Both the position numbers and the translations under genes were made by a program. Below, piece by piece: positions 11,530 to 22,895 of a DNA stretch of 64,000 bases; within the stretch, counting starts at the first letter, position 1; every line of letters begins with the position of its first letter. Below the pieces are notes generated by a model. That model was not told the origin of the DNA and made no database searches. It worked only from the letters and a program-made list of their open reading frames with translations. Source of the DNA: Triatoma infestans (lineage: Eukaryota; Arthropoda; Insecta; Hemiptera; Reduviidae); contig JAAEAF010006049.1 of the NCBI GenBank assembly GCA_011037195.1, forward strand, positions 24,250-88,249. The letters are read 5' to 3'.

Positions 11530-11785
11530 TATTCAGAGACATTTTCCGTGGGAGCCTGCTTCATTTTGCGGCCATCGACCGGTTTCGGGCGTTCGCCCAT
11601 CTTCAGGATGCGTTTTTTCAGACAGTGTGACAACACAAACTTGCACAGAGCAAGTTTAGTTTACACACTCGCTTTGCTACTGTGAAGTAACCACTCGCTT
11701 TAATACACAAAATGAAGTAGGCTACCACGGAAAATGTCTCTGATGCTTTCCAGTTCTGCGGAACCGACCACCACAACAGAAAGAT
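11530..11785. repeat. Foldback element, family A, right arm degraded
   Basis: The left arm is well preserved (about 11533-11660); the right arm has lost its CCGGTC core and keeps only the outer AGGCTACCACGGAAAATGTC and TTCCAGTTCTGCGGAACC parts. Centre carries the GCACAGAGCAAGTTTAG type sequence seen in other copies. Confidence 0.8.
11573..11610 (-). ncRNA. Hammerhead-ribozyme-like motif, best preserved family A copy
   Basis: On the minus strand: CATC, CTGAAGA, one extra T, stem II GGGCG with CGCCC closed by AA, GAAA, CCGG, TC, GATG. Stem I (CATC with GATG, four pairs), stem II (five pairs) and a minimal stem III (A-U and C-G around CG) all form. This follows the order of a type I hammerhead with its cleavage after the C. 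Whether the extra T is tolerated cannot be judged by reading. Confidence 0.5.
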
Positions 11786-11985
11786 AAGTATTCAGATGAT
11801 AGTAATAAGGACATTAATGATATTAATATTAGTAATAACTATGTTAATATTAGTTATAATAATGATGATGTCTGGGAAAGGCCACAAGAGAACGCTGACT
11901 CGCGAGAATACGAGTCTGGCTATGCGCGCGGCGAAGGTGGTGAAAAAAAGGTTCCGTCGGATTCCATGGTGATATCAAAAACGGA
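11786..11985. other. Unassigned stretch with a GC-richer segment
   Basis: ATT/ATA-rich tandem-like sequence to 11865, then a GC-richer segment (11868-11985) that is open in one forward frame and might be old coding sequence; no domain recognised. Confidence 0.3.
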
Positions 11986-12185
11986 ATGGCCAAGTATGAA
12001 ATTTCTGTTTTATTTTATTCACATGCACGCACACACCACACACACAACCAGATCATTAGCTAAAAACATTTTTTTTTCTGACTCAGGGAACATCAAAATG
12101 TGTCGTATTTACGGTGGAAACTCGATATAAAATTTTTTTGATACGATCGCAATATTTGCCCTTATAAGACAAAGTAATTAATGAA
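11986..12185 (+). repeat. Repeat C right end, plus orientation
   Basis: Distal blocks only: CACACACC tract, 'ctgactcagggaacatcaaaa', 'ggtggaaactcgatat' and 'tacgatcgcaatattt', then a diverged terminus at about 12165-12180. Confidence 0.7.
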
Positions 12186-12239
12186 AAAATAAAATATTAT
12201 AGTATATTACAGCTGACATATACTGTTCTATTTTTTATA

Positions 12240-12268
12240 TATTTATTTATTTATTTATTTATTATTAC
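12240..12268 (+). repeat. TTTA microsatellite
   Basis: About six TTTA units. Confidence 0.8.
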
Positions 12269-12394
12269 TTTTCTACTGTTCCTGTGGAGAGAAGAATTAC
12301 AACGAATTAGAAATTTTTGAATACATGATTTATAGCTCCTAGTGAATAGTTCTTGTATTAATATGAACAAAATATTTTAAAAAACGATAAAAAG

Positions 12395-12885
12395 CATCGT
12401 TGGAACTCAAATTTGATATTCGGTTTGGCTACCTGTACTGTTATTTCACCCAAAGATTTCGGGTCAAAAACGTCATCCGAAAATTGAGACTTTACCGTTT
12501 TTTTGTTGTTTTTTTTCTTTTCAGTTTTTCACCATTTTCTCGGACAATTTTCTGTATTAGAACAATTTTCTTTAAACTTCCCGCGCACATACAGGTTTAT
12601 CACTTTTAGTTGAATTTTCTTTTTCCAGAAATATTGATTTTTTTTAGTAGTTTCTGAAGATGCTCCAATGATACATACAATTTCAATAAAATTTATTGTT
12701 CTAATAATTATCTAATATTAAGATACTTTAATAGCAATACTAGAATTCCTAATTTGAAGAAAATCAAGTAATTGGGAGTGTGGGACTTGATAGAAGAGAT
12801 TGCGCAATTTTTACAGAATTTTCTCGAAAACGGCTCCGACGAATTTCTTTAATCTTGGAATGCTAACTACACAAATATAGAGACA
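12395..12885 (-). repeat. Repeat C copy, minus orientation
   Basis: Contains 'aactcaaatttgatattcgg', 'aaagatttcgggtc', a diverged first module at 12480-12660 and a second at 12770-12880. No coding potential. Confidence 0.75.
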
Positions 12886-12887
12886 AA

Positions 12888-12945
12888 AAATCTGGTGTGA
12901 AACACGCACACACACGACTTTCTCTTACTCCAAATTAATACAATT
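12888..12945 (+). repeat. Repeat C left terminus, plus orientation
   Basis: TCTGGTGTGAAACAC followed by CACACACGACTTTCTCTTAC, the most conserved end of the family, here without the following internal modules. Confidence 0.75.
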
Positions 12946-13364
12946 TAATTAAACAAATTTTCATTAAAATTGCTAGTTAGCTTCTTTTACATGGAGTGAA
13001 AGTATTTATTTGGATGAATGTATTTATTAGCTAGTATGAATAAGATAGGTTTAGAGTGCAATTGAGTTGGTTACGAATGAAGTGCAGGGATTAGGTTTTA
13101 AATTTCTAAATAGTGCAATGTAGATTAGTTATGATTAAAAAAAAAAAATGACAAAAATAAGAATAAATGCAGTAGGTGCAAAGGACCCTTAGCTGTTGCG
13201 CACCTATACAAAATAACAAAAAAAAAAAATTGCAACATTCACAATGCTTAGTTCGGACTGGCCATTTAAAAAAAGAAAAGGTGGTAGGGTTTTTATACTT
13301 GTATATCTCAGTGGACTTATTTTAGAGCGCTTTCTGTCAAATCCAATAAAACCTTGTATGTTAG

Positions 13365-13618
13365 AGTAATAGACCCCCAAAAATTCGCTCTAAAGTCAAT
13401 TTTTTCAGAAAAATGCTACAAATAAAAGTGATAGGTTTATATTTGTGCCCTTAGTATTCCAAGTTCAAAAGAAATCGCTATAATCGTTTTCAAGCAAACT
13501 TCCAAAAACCTATTCGATAAAGTCGCACTTGTGGTTAACCGATTTCGTTCAAATTTAGAATTTTTATGAATGCTGTATTGATATTATGTAGTTGGGATTA
13601 CTATATAGGAGAGTATAA
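13365..13618 (+). repeat. Repeat C copy, plus orientation, left of a SINE insertion
   Basis: Module with 'aaagtcaattttttcag', 'aaagtcgcacttgtggttaacc' and the TTGATATTATGTAGTTGG block, ending in the left copy of GGAGAGTATAA (13608-13618), which is the SINE target duplication. Confidence 0.8.
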
Positions 13619-13858
13619 GGAAGGGAAGGAATAAGTAGTTATTGTACTGGACTCCCACGCGGAGATCCTGGGTTCGAGTCCAGTTGTGATGCCCGTAGAT
13701 TTTTTTATTCCTAGGAGCCCTCTGCAGTTCTCTGTCCGGTGATGGACAGTGTTGTCTGTATCGAAGGAACACTATCCGGAGGCCGGCAGTGCACTGAGAA
13801 GGCTCCGGGCGCCAATGAGCATAGACGTTGACGCGCCTTAAATTAAAAAAAAAAAGAA
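13619..13858 (+). mobile_element. tRNA-derived SINE, full length
   Basis: A 240-bp non-coding retroelement. The head holds an internal polymerase III B box, GGTTCGAGTCC (13671-13681), preceded by a tRNA-like segment (ACTCCCACGCGGAGATCC). The body (about 13700-13835) contains GATGGACAGTGTTGTCTGTA and GGCTCCGGGCGCCAATGAGC and ends CGCCTTAAATT plus an A tail. Both sides show the same 11 bases, GGAGAGTATAA, at 13608-13618 and 13859-13869, a perfect target duplication. It splits a repeat C copy, so it is younger than that copy. Other copies lie at 35178-35405 (minus) and 47395-47545. Confidence 0.93.
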
Positions 13859-14255
13859 GGAGAGTATAACGCTACTAAATTTCCCGGGAAAATGTTTCAA
13901 ATAAAAGTGACCAAATACGAAGTTTAAAGAAAATCGCAAAAAAAACTAAAGAAATAACTTTTCATTAAAGTCGCAATTTCGGTTAGTGGATTTTGCCCGA
14001 AATTTTCTCACCAGATTCGGTGGTACCGCTGAAACATAATAATTACGAAATTTGGAGCTTCCTAAAATTTTTCATTTCGAGATATTTTGTTCATAGACAT
14101 ACAAACGTACAGATAATTTACTTAAAAACCTCTGGAGACCACAAAACATGTATTTCAAGTGAAACTTTAATTTCGAAAATTTCACACGACCGCAAGACGT
14201 TAATAGGCCTATCTTTGGTTGGTGAAAGATTTTTTTTTTCTCCATGAAAATTGAT
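13859..14255 (+). repeat. Repeat C copy, plus orientation, right of the SINE
   Basis: Resumes exactly at the duplicated GGAGAGTATAA and continues with TTTCCCGGGAAAATGTTTCA, 'tttaaagaaaatcg', 'aaagtcgcaatttcgg' and the distal blocks to about 14205. Confidence 0.8.
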
Positions 14256-14397
14256 TTGACAGTTTTCGGAGAGAGTTTTACGATGTTAAACTTAATTTCT
14301 AAATGGCCAGCTTCACTATCAAGTACGATTCCAACTCCTATATATATACATATAATACTATGCTGTACTAAATATGACATAGAAAATCCAAGGTTGA

Positions 14398-14475
14398 AGA
14401 TATTGTGATCAGAATTTTGAGAATTGCAGTAAGAGAAAGTTGTGTGAGAGTTTCACAACTGCTTTTTTTTTTATT
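14398..14475 (-). repeat. Repeat C terminus, minus orientation
   Basis: GCAGTAAGAGAAAGTTGTGT (14427-14446) followed by GAGAGTTTCACAAC and a T tract, the conserved end of the family. Confidence 0.7.
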
Positions 14476-15289
14476 GAATAGATTATCTTTAAGATTAAAA
14501 AATGCAATAAATTGCATAATATTAATGTAAAAAACTTAATTTTTATTAGATATAAACTTATTATGGTATTTACAATTTTTGGTGTGTAAACAATGCGGGC
14601 ATATATTTCTGACATTTTATCGATTTTTCTTGCGAGTTATGGATTCTCTTGCTTCAGTTATTTATCCATTTTTTGATCTTAATTTTAATGGATCCGAATT
14701 TTTTTTTTTTTTAAATTTGTATAAAAAATGTGAAATTAAAATATTCTTACAATTTTCTCACTTATAACATAAATTTCCTAAAGACTTGAAAGTGTTTACC
14801 ATAAATATATAATTTTAATATAGACGGGGAAAACCGTAGAATATATTGGCATGTTACTGCAGATAAGGACAATATTTGGAGCCATTTGAGAAAAATATCG
14901 CTAAAAACTTTAAAAAAAAAAATTGGAGTACTTCCGGTGGACAGTTTTTTTTTACCTAAGCCTTCGTGCGATCTCCATGTTTTTGGTTAAAAATGTATGA
15001 CAAGTTTTGAACTTCTTGTATGAATTATCCATTTTTGAATTTGTGGTCAAAATTAGTAGTTCCGGTTTTGTAATCTGGAAACTATCGCACATACGTGTGT
15101 GGAAGTAAAAAAACTAGTGGAATAATAATACAAAACTCAGCGTGAACAACAATGTTTTAAATAACTTAAAAATAAAGTTGGCCAAATTCAAAAGTTAACT
15201 ATTTAATTAACTTCCTTTTTGGAGAGGGTTGACATTGTTATGAACATAAAAACCAGAACATATTTGATCCAGATTTCATTTCTTCTTCA
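14476..15289. other. AT-rich stretch without assignable feature
   Basis: Contains T-tracts and a faint family block (TTGGAGTACTTCCGGTGGAC at 14923-14942) that may be a heavily decayed repeat C piece. Confidence 0.3.
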
Positions 15290-15760
15290 CTATTTCACAT
15301 CTTCAATTCTTTGTAAATATTCTTCACAGGTTGAAGTCTTCCTCGCTGCGTAAGTGTGAGGACGTGGTGTAAAAGGAGAAAACAAATTGGTCCGGACATT
15401 ATTTCTTCAACAACAACAATAAGAAGATCACTCTCACACGGCCAGAGAAAGCAAGAAAGAGAAAGTGAGAAAAATATAACAAACTATGTGTAAGTATTAG
15501 TGTTTTATTCTCTTGGAGGCGGCGATAGAGAGAGAGAGAGAGTGAGTGAGAGAATGTGTGCCTCTGTAGCAGCCTTTAAGAAAAGGAAGACAACCCACAG
15601 AGACCATTTGCATAGATCGATATTATGTATACAGTGGAGAGAAAATAAATCGTGAATGTGAAGAAGGATTAGTGGTAAAGTTCGGGAGCGGTAAAGCAGA
15701 CGACGCCGTTAAAACTGGGCGCCACGTGACCACCCCTTTCTACAATAGTGTTGTGTACAC
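15290..15760. other. GC-richer island, possible host promoter or leader
   Basis: Less AT-rich than the surroundings, without similarity to the repeats elsewhere in the window. Visible are a GAGAGA tract at 15526-15550, an ATTTGCAT octamer-like site at 15606-15613 and a CACGTG palindrome at 15723-15728 within GGGCGCCACGTGACCACCCC. A short open frame follows (15672-15872) that starts at GTG and shows no domain. Could be a promoter and first exon of a host gene or an unrecognised repeat. Confidence 0.25.
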
Positions 15761-16615
15761 ACTGCCTTATAAATATAATATATATTGTTTTGCGACTTTT
15801 TTTTTATTTTTTAATTTTCTTATTTATCTATTTATTTTAAAAATACGCATTCATTTGTTTTCATTTATTTAATAACAGAAATATCTCACTTATTATTTCA
15901 ACCTAAAAAAAACAAACAAATTTATGCCCTTTCTAGTAAAACACAGATAAAATACGAAGCCTTGTATTTAAAATTAGTAAAAGCTTCCTTTCTTTTTTTT
16001 AATGTGTTGACGTCCCCGGAGTTCGAAAAAAAAAGGTTTTCTTGCGATTCGTCTATATGTTGTGTTTTGTTTTTTTGAACATTATCACTTAAATACACAA
16101 AATTAAACGAAAATTACAGGCTTCTAATTTTGTTTTGGTATCACCAGAGTGAGAGAGGAAATCTGCAAAGAAAACCCTAAAGTAAAACTTAAAATTTAGC
16201 AGAAATCCGGAGCGAGGAGGGAGTAGTATACTACGTTAAGCTTAGCTTTAAATGAAACGTCATGTCAAAATTAGGGTATGATTACAAGGAAGTAACTTTT
16301 TACAACTTTTTTTTAAGTAAAAAGTTCAAATCTTTTGTTTCAATTAAAATTTTGAGAACTACTCTAATATGAAAATTGTAAACATAAGGTTGGAGGTACT
16401 GGAAAAAATAAATCAAAAATAAAAAAATAGAAGATATGACGTCAGAAAAATCTTTTACCTTTCATCCCACAGCATGTAAGGAGCACGTCATGCAATAAAA
16501 AAAACAAAATGCACGCAATTGATAGACAAATAAAATAATAATATATAATGTAAAATGCAGGTGGTCCCCAACCAGTTTATTCCAAAATAGTTCATAGAGA
16601 TAAATTTTCTTAAAA
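15761..16615. other. AT-rich stretch without assignable feature
   Basis: Poly-T and poly-A tracts only. Confidence 0.3.
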
Positions 16616-17345
16616 AAAATCTAGAGTGAAACACTCACACGACTTTATGGGAGAAATCTAAACTTTAAAAAGGATTCAAACAAAACTGGTAGGCTCCTGT
16701 TTTTATAGCTAGTACATTTATAGTAAATTTTATGAAATACGTCGATATTTATTACCATAGAAAAAATGCTGAAAACTGAAACAACTGTTCCATGAAAAAG
16801 AACTTTCTATCATCCGATTTTCTTCAAATTCAGAATTGCGGCAATATATTAAATTCTAATTAACACTATTTAGATTGTAATAATTAAATGATAAACTAAA
16901 ATAGCACTCAAGAGAAAAATATGATCCCCTAACTCTCGCCCGCCAACTCTCTACTTAAATGAGTTTTTCCAGAAAAATACTACAAAGTTTTAACTCTTAA
17001 TATTTATAGTTAATTAGATAAGCTTAAAGGAAAACGTCAAAAAAAAAAAAAAATCCATTTAGTATAGTAAAGTGGTACTTCCGGTTGAGGAATTTTGACA
17101 GATAACTTCCTTGTTGGATCCAAAATCATGGTGATACACACAAACGGAATGTCAAGTTTAAATTTTCTGCAATTGTTTCAGTTTTTGAGCAATGCTGTTC
17201 ACAAATACATGCACACAAACCAATTTGTTTTCGGACTCAGGGTACGTCAAAAACGTGTATTTCCGATGAAAACTCTATATCGAAAATTTGACATGATACC
17301 AATAGTTCCCTCTTACAAGTGAGTAAGAGAAAGTAAAATATATAT
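16616..17345 (+). repeat. Repeat C copy, plus orientation, both ends present
   Basis: Left end GAGTGAAACACTCACACGAC (16624-16643), two modules, distal block 'ctgatgaaaactctatatcg' region, right end GAGTAAGAGAAAGTAAA (17321-17337), followed by a TA tract. About 730 bp. The right-end AGTAAGAGAAAGT is the inverted counterpart of the ACTTTCTCTTACT seen at other left ends. Confidence 0.8.
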
Positions 17346-17819
17346 ATATATACACACAGGTCTCTTTATATAGCTTTTTGTTTTAAAAAAAAAAAATCTA
17401 ATTAAATTAAAAAAATATAGAGTTTTATTTGATTAAATGACTTACTTTTTATTTTCTTTTTTCTAACACAGTTATGGAATCATGGTATATTAAGTGGTTT
17501 AATGAAAGTGTGGGAAGTATTGTGTGCGGCGAGTATAAAGCGCCAGTTTAGTAGTTGAGAAAGTGGGGGTAAAAACCACGAGGTTAGTTTTAGGTTCTAC
17601 AGGTAGGCACGCACACAATTTTTCTCGACCGACCTACTAACGTACAACTCTTGGTATTTTTTTAAGGGCTCTATTTACTTATAAAAAAAAAACCTGTAAA
17701 CTATTGGTATATTATTATTTAAAATACTATTTAATTAAATAAAAGAAAATGGTTATTTTTAAAATTAAATGAGCCTTTATATTGTAATTTTAAATATTAA
17801 AAAAAAAAAAGATAATGGA
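17346..17819. other. Unassigned stretch, with a TATA-like sequence
   Basis: GAGTATAAAGCGCC (17530-17543) sits upstream of AGTTTAGTAG in a locally GC-richer patch and could be a core promoter, but no transcript-like feature follows. Otherwise AT-rich. Confidence 0.2.
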
Positions 17820-18115
17820 ATAACATTTAAGGATTATTATAAACCAAACTTACTTGGTGGTTTGTGAGCGTCAATAATAGTCCGAGGATTACTTTTTTTT
17901 TAGTCCATGACGTGTGATGAGGTTTTCTAAAAAAGTAGGAGGTGGGGGAAGAATGCCCGAAACCAGTTCTCCTTGAGCCTGTGTCCCAGAGAGGCTTATA
18001 AGTAACCACAGTAACGACAACTGGCGGAAGTCCCCAGTTCTTCTATTTTTTTAACGCCTTGAAACGGCGTTCACCAAAACAAAGATATATATTCACAAAC
18101 AAAAAAATAAAATAA
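17820..18115 (+). other. Possible decayed LINE 3' end
   Basis: The forward frame gives NALKRRSPKQ at about 18051-18080, resembling the basic RRLKRR tail of the jockey-type element at 305-1365, followed by A-rich sequence. The upstream 200 bases are less AT-rich but unreadable. Weak support. Confidence 0.25.
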
Positions 18116-18204
18116 GTTATTTTGAAGCGCGTATTTCATCAGCTGGACCAATTCAAGTAAAAAAAATGATAAATAAATAAAAACTAAACTAAACACCAAT
18201 GCTT

Positions 18205-18260
18205 GTAACACGACGTGCTGTTTCGAGTCCAGTGAATGGTTTAAAAAAAAAAAAAATTAA
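18205..18260 (+). other. Possible tRNA-like SINE remnant
   Basis: GTTTCGAGTCCA (18220-18231) resembles a polymerase III B box and is followed within 25 bases by an A tail. No A box or SINE body is visible, so this may be chance. Confidence 0.25.
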
Positions 18261-18289
18261 TAGTAAAAAGAAAACAAAAACAAAACTTA

Positions 18290-18640
18290 TTAACCGGGGA
18301 TATCTATTATCCAATTTGAAACTCACGGTACGAGTGCTCGTGAGAGACTGAACTGTGAACGAAAGTAGTGGGGATAAAAGAGCTTGTAGCTGAGGGCGAA
18401 CCTGGCGGTAGGTTGTGCGGCTACTGTCTGTCTATGTGTGTTTGTATGTGAGTGTGTCTCTCACTTTGTGTCTCTCACACACGCATTCAAGGGTAATACT
18501 GGCTGCCGGCCGGAGGGGCCTGGTCCCTGAGAGGCGATATTGGGGGGCGGATCCTCCCTCAGAGAGAGAGAGAGACTGCGCACGATGGGACCAGTGCCAG
18601 AATTGGAAGGCGGTCCTATAGAACTCCGCCCCCTTCTTAC
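18290..18640. other. GC-rich island with simple repeats
   Basis: The segment stands out from its AT-rich setting (for example CTGGCTGCCGGCCGGAGGGG near 18500 and a run of AGAG at 18561-18574). TGTGTG and CTCTCAC tracts lie at 18430-18480. Open frames across it have no domain. It may be host leader sequence or an unrecognised element. Confidence 0.25.
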
Positions 18641-19036
18641 ATAAACTTTTTTTATTTTTTACACCACTCCCACCTCTTTACTAATTAGTTATATTTTTAT
18701 TTCATTATCATTCATGCTTGCCACTTTTCACAAAGCATACATTTGTCGAATACCGCCTACAGTGGATCATCCAATCTCCCGCCTGTTTATTCCCTTTACC
18801 TACAATTAAATAAGAATAAAATAACAAAAAGGAAACTAATAATCAGAAATAGAGTTTAAAAAAAAAAAAAAAAGTTAAAATAATTAACTTAACCTAATCA
18901 TCTAATCTTAACCAGCGGGTAATCAAATTGGCGATCCGCGGGCCGCATGCAGCCATAATACCTTCCGTAAGAAATATAAATAATGTTGAACCCAAAACTC
19001 TTATATTAAATAATGAATCTATTACGCACTAATTAC

Positions 19037-19038
<2 letters not shown>

Positions 19039-19069
<31 letters not shown>
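19039..19069. repeat. TA microsatellite
   Basis: About fifteen uninterrupted TA units. Confidence 0.9.
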
Positions 19070-19071
<2 letters not shown>

Positions 19072-19610
19072 GTTCCAAGATAAGCATTGAATGAAACATA
19101 ACTTTATGTGGAGGTTTGCCGACGAAAATTGAAGATCTTGAACACATAATTATGTTTTCGTCTTTCAAATAAAGAGAATCAAAAAAATTGTTTCTGGAAA
19201 GAGAGGTATCTACCCTCATCAGGTAATCCCCCCCCAGACCAAAAAAAAAAATATACAAATTTTACTTATTGGATAAAAACACAATGTCCGATTAACAGAC
19301 AGAAACCAATGTAAACTACAGGCCTATAAAATGATTAAACAGAAAACAAATGAACTTCTTCCTCAAATTAACAAAGTATGACTTTGTTCCCACAATCATT
19401 CATAAAAAGAAAGGGTTCTCCATCTGAGTTTCGCTATGAAACTTCTATTTAAACTTGGAATTATACGTTGATTATAAAAATTAAAAAGCCTCTGATGTCA
19501 GCAAGTTGATAAACAAATCTGATGCAAGAAATTACAAGCGATGTTCTTCTGGGAGAGGCCATTCATCAACTGATGCTGAAGACTTTTTTTTTTATCAAAA
19601 TAGTTTCTGG

Positions 19611-19644
19611 AATATCAATAAGTACCGATGTACTTATTGATATT
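19611..19644. repeat. Perfect 15-bp inverted repeat
   Basis: AATATCAATAAGTAC and its exact complement are separated by CGAT. The pairing is perfect over 15 bases, unlike neighbouring sequence. Confidence 0.85.
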
Positions 19645-20700
19645 AATTTCTAGCCTAGCCAATGTGTCAAACAGGTCAAGGGCAAAAATGGGGGTCTCCT
19701 CATACATAAAGGAATCAAAAATATTTAGGAACGCATGCTAACATTTATAGTTGAGGGCGATTTATGTATAAGCTGCAACAGTACAATTGCGGCCCGCCAA
19801 TAATTGTTTTAGAATAAAATCACTGCACAGCATTTATTGTAATTTACTTCTTTTTTACAATAAAAACTACGCAAGAAATTCTGTTAAAAATCATTATCAT
19901 TAACGTTTTCAAAAATCTTCAAAACAGCGTGTTGATTGATAAGAGAAGGGACACAAGTATTAGAAGAAACTTATAAATCTTAATTTTGCCTGACATTCCT
20001 ACATATCTATTACTTTACTAGAAGAATGGCCAGAGAAATATACTTCATTACACTTTTATGTATTCCAACATGAATGAACTTAACATCAATACAAAATTTC
20101 AATTTTAAATACAGGTACTCGGATTTTTTATTAATTATGTCATTCCAACTTTTCATTTCAATAGTTTTATTTTTATTATCCAAAATTTTGATTACTTCTT
20201 CCTAGGAGAGGCAGTGGCTACTCTCTGCTCCCTCTGGCCACACCCTCCGAACTTAACACTTCAAATTCTCTCTGGGTATGCTGAACAAAATTTAACTAGT
20301 AATGTATACGAAATTAAATCGGAAAATTATTCGCAAAACGCAAAAATAGTTGTGCAGCCCCACTTTTATAAATAAAGTGTATGTTTGTTTGTAAGAATTT
20401 ATAAATTTACCTATTTTAATGAAGAGGCTGTAGACACAGTTCCGAATTAGATTTATTTTGGTATAAAACTTGCCAATTCGGATTATACTACTATCATACT
20501 TTAGCATTTCTTAAGTTTGAGGAAAGGCAGGCATCCCCTTCCGCAAATCTCAAATTGTGGCGTAGATTAATTTGAGCTGAATTTAATTCTCGATTCATTC
20601 AAATTGCCAGATAATAAGACTGAGATTAAAAACTGGGTATATCAAGGATATTTTGCAGCAGTTAGCCAATATTGTGTTAAACAATAAATTAATCCGCAAT

Positions 20701-20950
20701 ACTGGATAACATCTACAGACTTCTTCCGTCTAGCATGCTTCACTTTTGTTGGTATTTGCTTGATTTGTCGGATACTCATCCATCGTCAATATGTGTAGAG
20801 AGTTAACTTTAACTGTACTGATTGAATTAACAAGTGTCGTTTTAGGTGCGTGACAGAAACGCGTAAAGTTGACGTCAACTCCACACTAACTTTATAGGCT
20901 TATTCTGACGATGGATGAAAATCCGAAACCGAAACTATCATGTATAAAAT
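20701..20950. repeat. Foldback element, family B, decayed
   Basis: Left arm is eroded; the right arm keeps TGACGATGGATGAAAATCCG and AAACCG (about 20899-20930) and the centre keeps GTGACAGAAACGCG. The hammerhead-like core is broken after AAACCG (GGTC replaced by AAAC). Confidence 0.7.
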
Positions 20951-22895
20951 CGTAGAAATAAATTAAAAGTTTTAATATTTCCAGCCAATCTTGTCAACAA
21001 TGCCAAACAGAAAAGTTTTTAAGTTCAGTATTTAAAAATGAAAGAAAATCTTAGGAAAAAAAAATACAATTTGAACATCTTACAAACAAATATCTGCTTA
21101 AGCAATAAATTTTTTAATGGCTGAAACAAATTAGTTATAAGAAGATGAGGAAATTAAAAGTAATTAAAATCCGAAATAGTAAAAATATATCGGAAAAAGT
21201 GATCGAAGGTGATAAAAAGGAACCTTTTTTCTATCGTCCAAAACAAAAGAGTGAAAAACTAGAATTTTCGGAATGTGGACAATATGTTCTCGTATGTAGT
21301 GCGTTCTGCGTGATTTCTGCTTGATAGAAAAAAATCGCGACTTATCTATATGAATTTGGACACTGTAGTCTTAAAGGTTGCAATATTCATTTTTTTTTTG
21401 GTCAGAGAGATAGAGGGGGGGATACCCCTTATTTAAAAGCCAATACATTTAAACAATGTATGAGCTGTCCAAATGCTCTATTATGTTGCTAAAATACACA
21501 GCATTCTTAACAATTGACATAGATAGAAATAAGATTAAGCATGGAAACCTTTGAAATATATAAAGCAGAGGTGGTCCCAAAGCTTTACGATTTTCTGGCC
21601 ACATTTCAAATGCAAAACTACGGCAGAAGGTAAAGAAATCTGAATAGATAATTTGGGTGTATTCGCTGTCTATTATTCAAACAACTAATAATAGGCGCGA
21701 TTGAAAGTTAAAGACAGAGACTATTTTGGGTAATAATAACCGTTTCCATTATTAATATAGAAAATTTACATGTCTAAATAATAACTTTCATTTTCTTAAA
21801 CATTTTCCCATAAATGTAAAAGAAAAACGGGCAATATTAAAGTACTGGGATATTTGATTTAATTTATTGAAATTGTATTGAGAAATTAATACATCTTATT
21901 CGATGGAAATAGTTACCATTCTCAACGTGCCCATCAGATATATTCCTTCTAATTTAACCATCAGTTTACTCTTTTCTAGTAATTATTTGCTCACAAATGT
22001 AGATGCTGTCAAAAAATACGATGACATAAATAAGGCATGATTATGAAGCGAGGGATATTTCCAGAAGTGCAGTAAAGAGAAATGATTAAATATCCAATGA
22101 AATTGAATTTCAGATTTCGATTCCTCACATTCTATTTGCAAACTGGCAAATTGATGGCACCTAATATACCTATATTAAATGGAAAGCGTGTTTTCACAGT
22201 TAAAAACAGAAATAAAACGAGCCGTCGTTTGGTGATATCTCCTCCGATTCGTTGGTGGCAAAAGACACTAGAAATATACGCGAAACTATATTTAAAAATA
22301 ACAGAAAATTGTTTAATTAAATAAAGTTTACAAATAAGTAACAAATGGTTTGTTGAATAGTATGCGTTCAGCGGTTTGGACAGTCTGACATAAAATTTAG
22401 ATTTTTGCGAATTTTAAAAAGATCAAAATCATTTAGATCTAGTCCAGGACAACCGTGTAACTCTTTATTTTGTGTGCTAAAATGGGGGTGAGTCAAGAAT
22501 CCCTATTTTTTTTTTTTTGCGAAAAACTAGGGAGTAAAAAGAAGAAGAGCGTGTATCGCTGGGGAGCGCTGGCCGACGCGAAGATAGACATAAGACTACC
22601 AGAAGTCTGCGAGTAATACGGTGAAGGATTTTATGCTTGAGATAGGAAAGAATGGCATGTTGAAACCCAGAGGATGCATGAGATGATACAATTAAAAATT
22701 CTTTTCTATTTCTTTATTTTTGCAGCTTTCATTCAATGGGACGGTGGAATTTAAAATTGTGCATGTAAAATTCAATTTAAAACAAATATATAGTAATTCT
22801 ACGACCTAGAAACATCCACACGGTCGAGAGAGAAGCCTCAATATCGCAACTCTTACAGAAATCCCCTAAATCTATTAACCGGAAGCAAATTATAC
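20951..22895. other. AT-rich stretch without assignable gene
   Basis: An 80-codon plus-strand frame at 22082-22324 has no motif and is probably chance. A GC-richer patch at 22540-22620 is unexplained. Confidence 0.3.

Larger units (their letters stand above)
18641..20700. other. AT-rich stretch without assignable gene
   Basis: Contains a TA microsatellite and one strong hairpin, listed separately. No gene recognised. Confidence 0.3.
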
